6,766 nucleotides of DNA from Verrucomicrobiota bacterium (GTDB lineage Bacteria > Verrucomicrobiota > Verrucomicrobiia > Chthoniobacterales > Terrimicrobiaceae), in assembly GCA_026398285.1 (NCBI GenBank), contig JAPLTI010000101.1:1-6766 (forward strand). The letters are read 5' to 3'. How positions within the stretch are numbered: position 1 is the first letter of the stretch; every line of letters begins with the position of its first letter. The position numbers were made by a program, and so were the translations under genes. The notes beneath the pieces are model-generated. The model saw only the letters and a list, made by a program, of their open reading frames with translations. It ran no database searches and was not told where the DNA came from. Below are positions 6,556-6,766 of the stretch, one piece after another.

Positions 6556-6576
6556 GCGGTTTATCGCCCCACCACG
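6543..6576 (+). terminator. Inverted repeat across the kdgK stop codon (weak terminator candidate)
   Basis: CGTGGTG (6543-6549) and CACCACG (6570-6576) are perfect 7-bp complements around a 20-base loop that contains the TAA stop at 6553-6555. A hairpin here could stop RNA polymerase or protect the 3' end of the operon transcript. No T-tract follows, since the right arm runs straight into the tandem repeats, so it is not a standard intrinsic terminator. Confidence 0.25.
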
Positions 6577-6577
6577 A

Positions 6578-6766
6578 GACAACGCTCTGTCGCGGCGTGA
6601 CAACGCTCTGTCACAGCGTGACAACGCTCCGTCACGGCGTGACAACGCTCCATCACGGCGTGACAATGCTCCGTAACGGCGTGACAACGCTCTGTCACGG
6701 CGAGACACCGCTCCGTCACGGCGAGACAACGCTCCGTCACGGCGAGACAACGCTCCGTCACGGCGA
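6578..6766. repeat. Tandem array of nine 21-bp units with a palindromic core
   Basis: Nine back-to-back units of exactly 21 bp start at 6578, 6599, 6620, 6641, 6662, 6683, 6704, 6725 and 6746. The last ends on the final base of the window, so the array likely continues. Each begins GACAACGCT (with single changes in units 5 and 7) and contains a GTCACGGCG-like segment. Where a unit ends in T, the junction to the next forms GTCACGGCGTGAC, a palindrome with 5-bp arms and a 3-base centre (perfect arms at 6610-6622 and 6631-6643). Units 1-5 end GCGT and units 6-9 end GCGA, which breaks one base pair of the arm. Units 8 and 9 are identical and unit 7 differs from them at one base, suggesting recent growth at the right side. 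There are no unique spacers, so this is not CRISPR. It begins 22 bp after the kinase stop codon. Function is unknown: a minisatellite, a protein-binding array or a transcript-end structure are all possible. Confidence 0.95.

Noticed and set aside
5461..6750. A 429-codon open frame on the minus strand covering the whole kdgK gene and the repeat array.
   Set aside because: It mirrors the codon structure of a well-supported PfkB kinase on the other strand and its first part is only the translated repeat (SRRDGAL-type heptads). It has no recognisable domain.
6561..6761. A minus-strand reading frame encoding a heptad-repeat peptide (TERCLAV/TERCHAV).
   Set aside because: A 21-bp unit is a multiple of three and lacks stops in several frames, so repetitive open frames arise automatically on both strands. 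No ribosome site or unique sequence supports a gene.
6578..6766. CRISPR array.
   Set aside because: The 21-bp units are directly adjacent with no unique spacers, and no cas gene is present.

Overview
The window comes from a GC-rich bacterial chromosome. A phylum cannot be proven from the sequence alone. A Gram-negative cell is indicated by a TolB-type periplasmic protein and a lipoprotein signal peptide, and almost every gene lacks a Shine-Dalgarno motif. Together with the gene types, this is compatible with the Verrucomicrobiota or a related PVC lineage, which is an inference held with low to moderate confidence.

Layout. On the minus strand at the left lie a truncated tolB-like gene (1-390, running off the left edge) and, upstream of it, a stand-alone prephenate dehydratase with an ACT domain (433-1257). 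A 79-bp divergent region separates these from a plus-strand pair: a lipoprotein family 1 glycoside hydrolase (1337-2764) and coaD, the phosphopantetheine adenylyltransferase of CoA synthesis (2761-3261). The two overlap by 4 bp (ATGA). After a 120-bp gap with a consensus -10 box and an inverted repeat, a tight three-gene plus-strand operon follows: a D-isomer-specific 2-hydroxyacid dehydrogenase (3382-4341), an Ldh2/malate-lactate family dehydrogenase (4341-5444, TGATG junction) and a PfkB kinase resembling 2-keto-3-deoxygluconate kinase (5458-6555). The right end is nine tandem 21-bp units (6578-6766) that reach the last base of the window, so the array probably continues.

How the genes may work together. 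The three-gene operon looks like a catabolic cassette for a hydroxy- or sugar acid. The two dehydrogenases belong to unrelated families that often act on opposite stereoisomers at C2. In sequence they could invert a hydroxyacid through the 2-oxo acid, as described for the sulfolactate dehydrogenases SlcC and ComC. The kinase would then phosphorylate a 2-keto-3-deoxy sugar acid for aldol cleavage. No aldolase, transporter or regulator is in the window, so the substrate is unknown. The glycoside hydrolase could release sugars outside the inner membrane, but no sequence evidence links it to the operon.

The points most worth a second look are the helically phased 21-bp palindromic array, the paired-dehydrogenase plus kinase operon, and the prephenate dehydratase, whose conserved active-site and ACT residues appear to be replaced.
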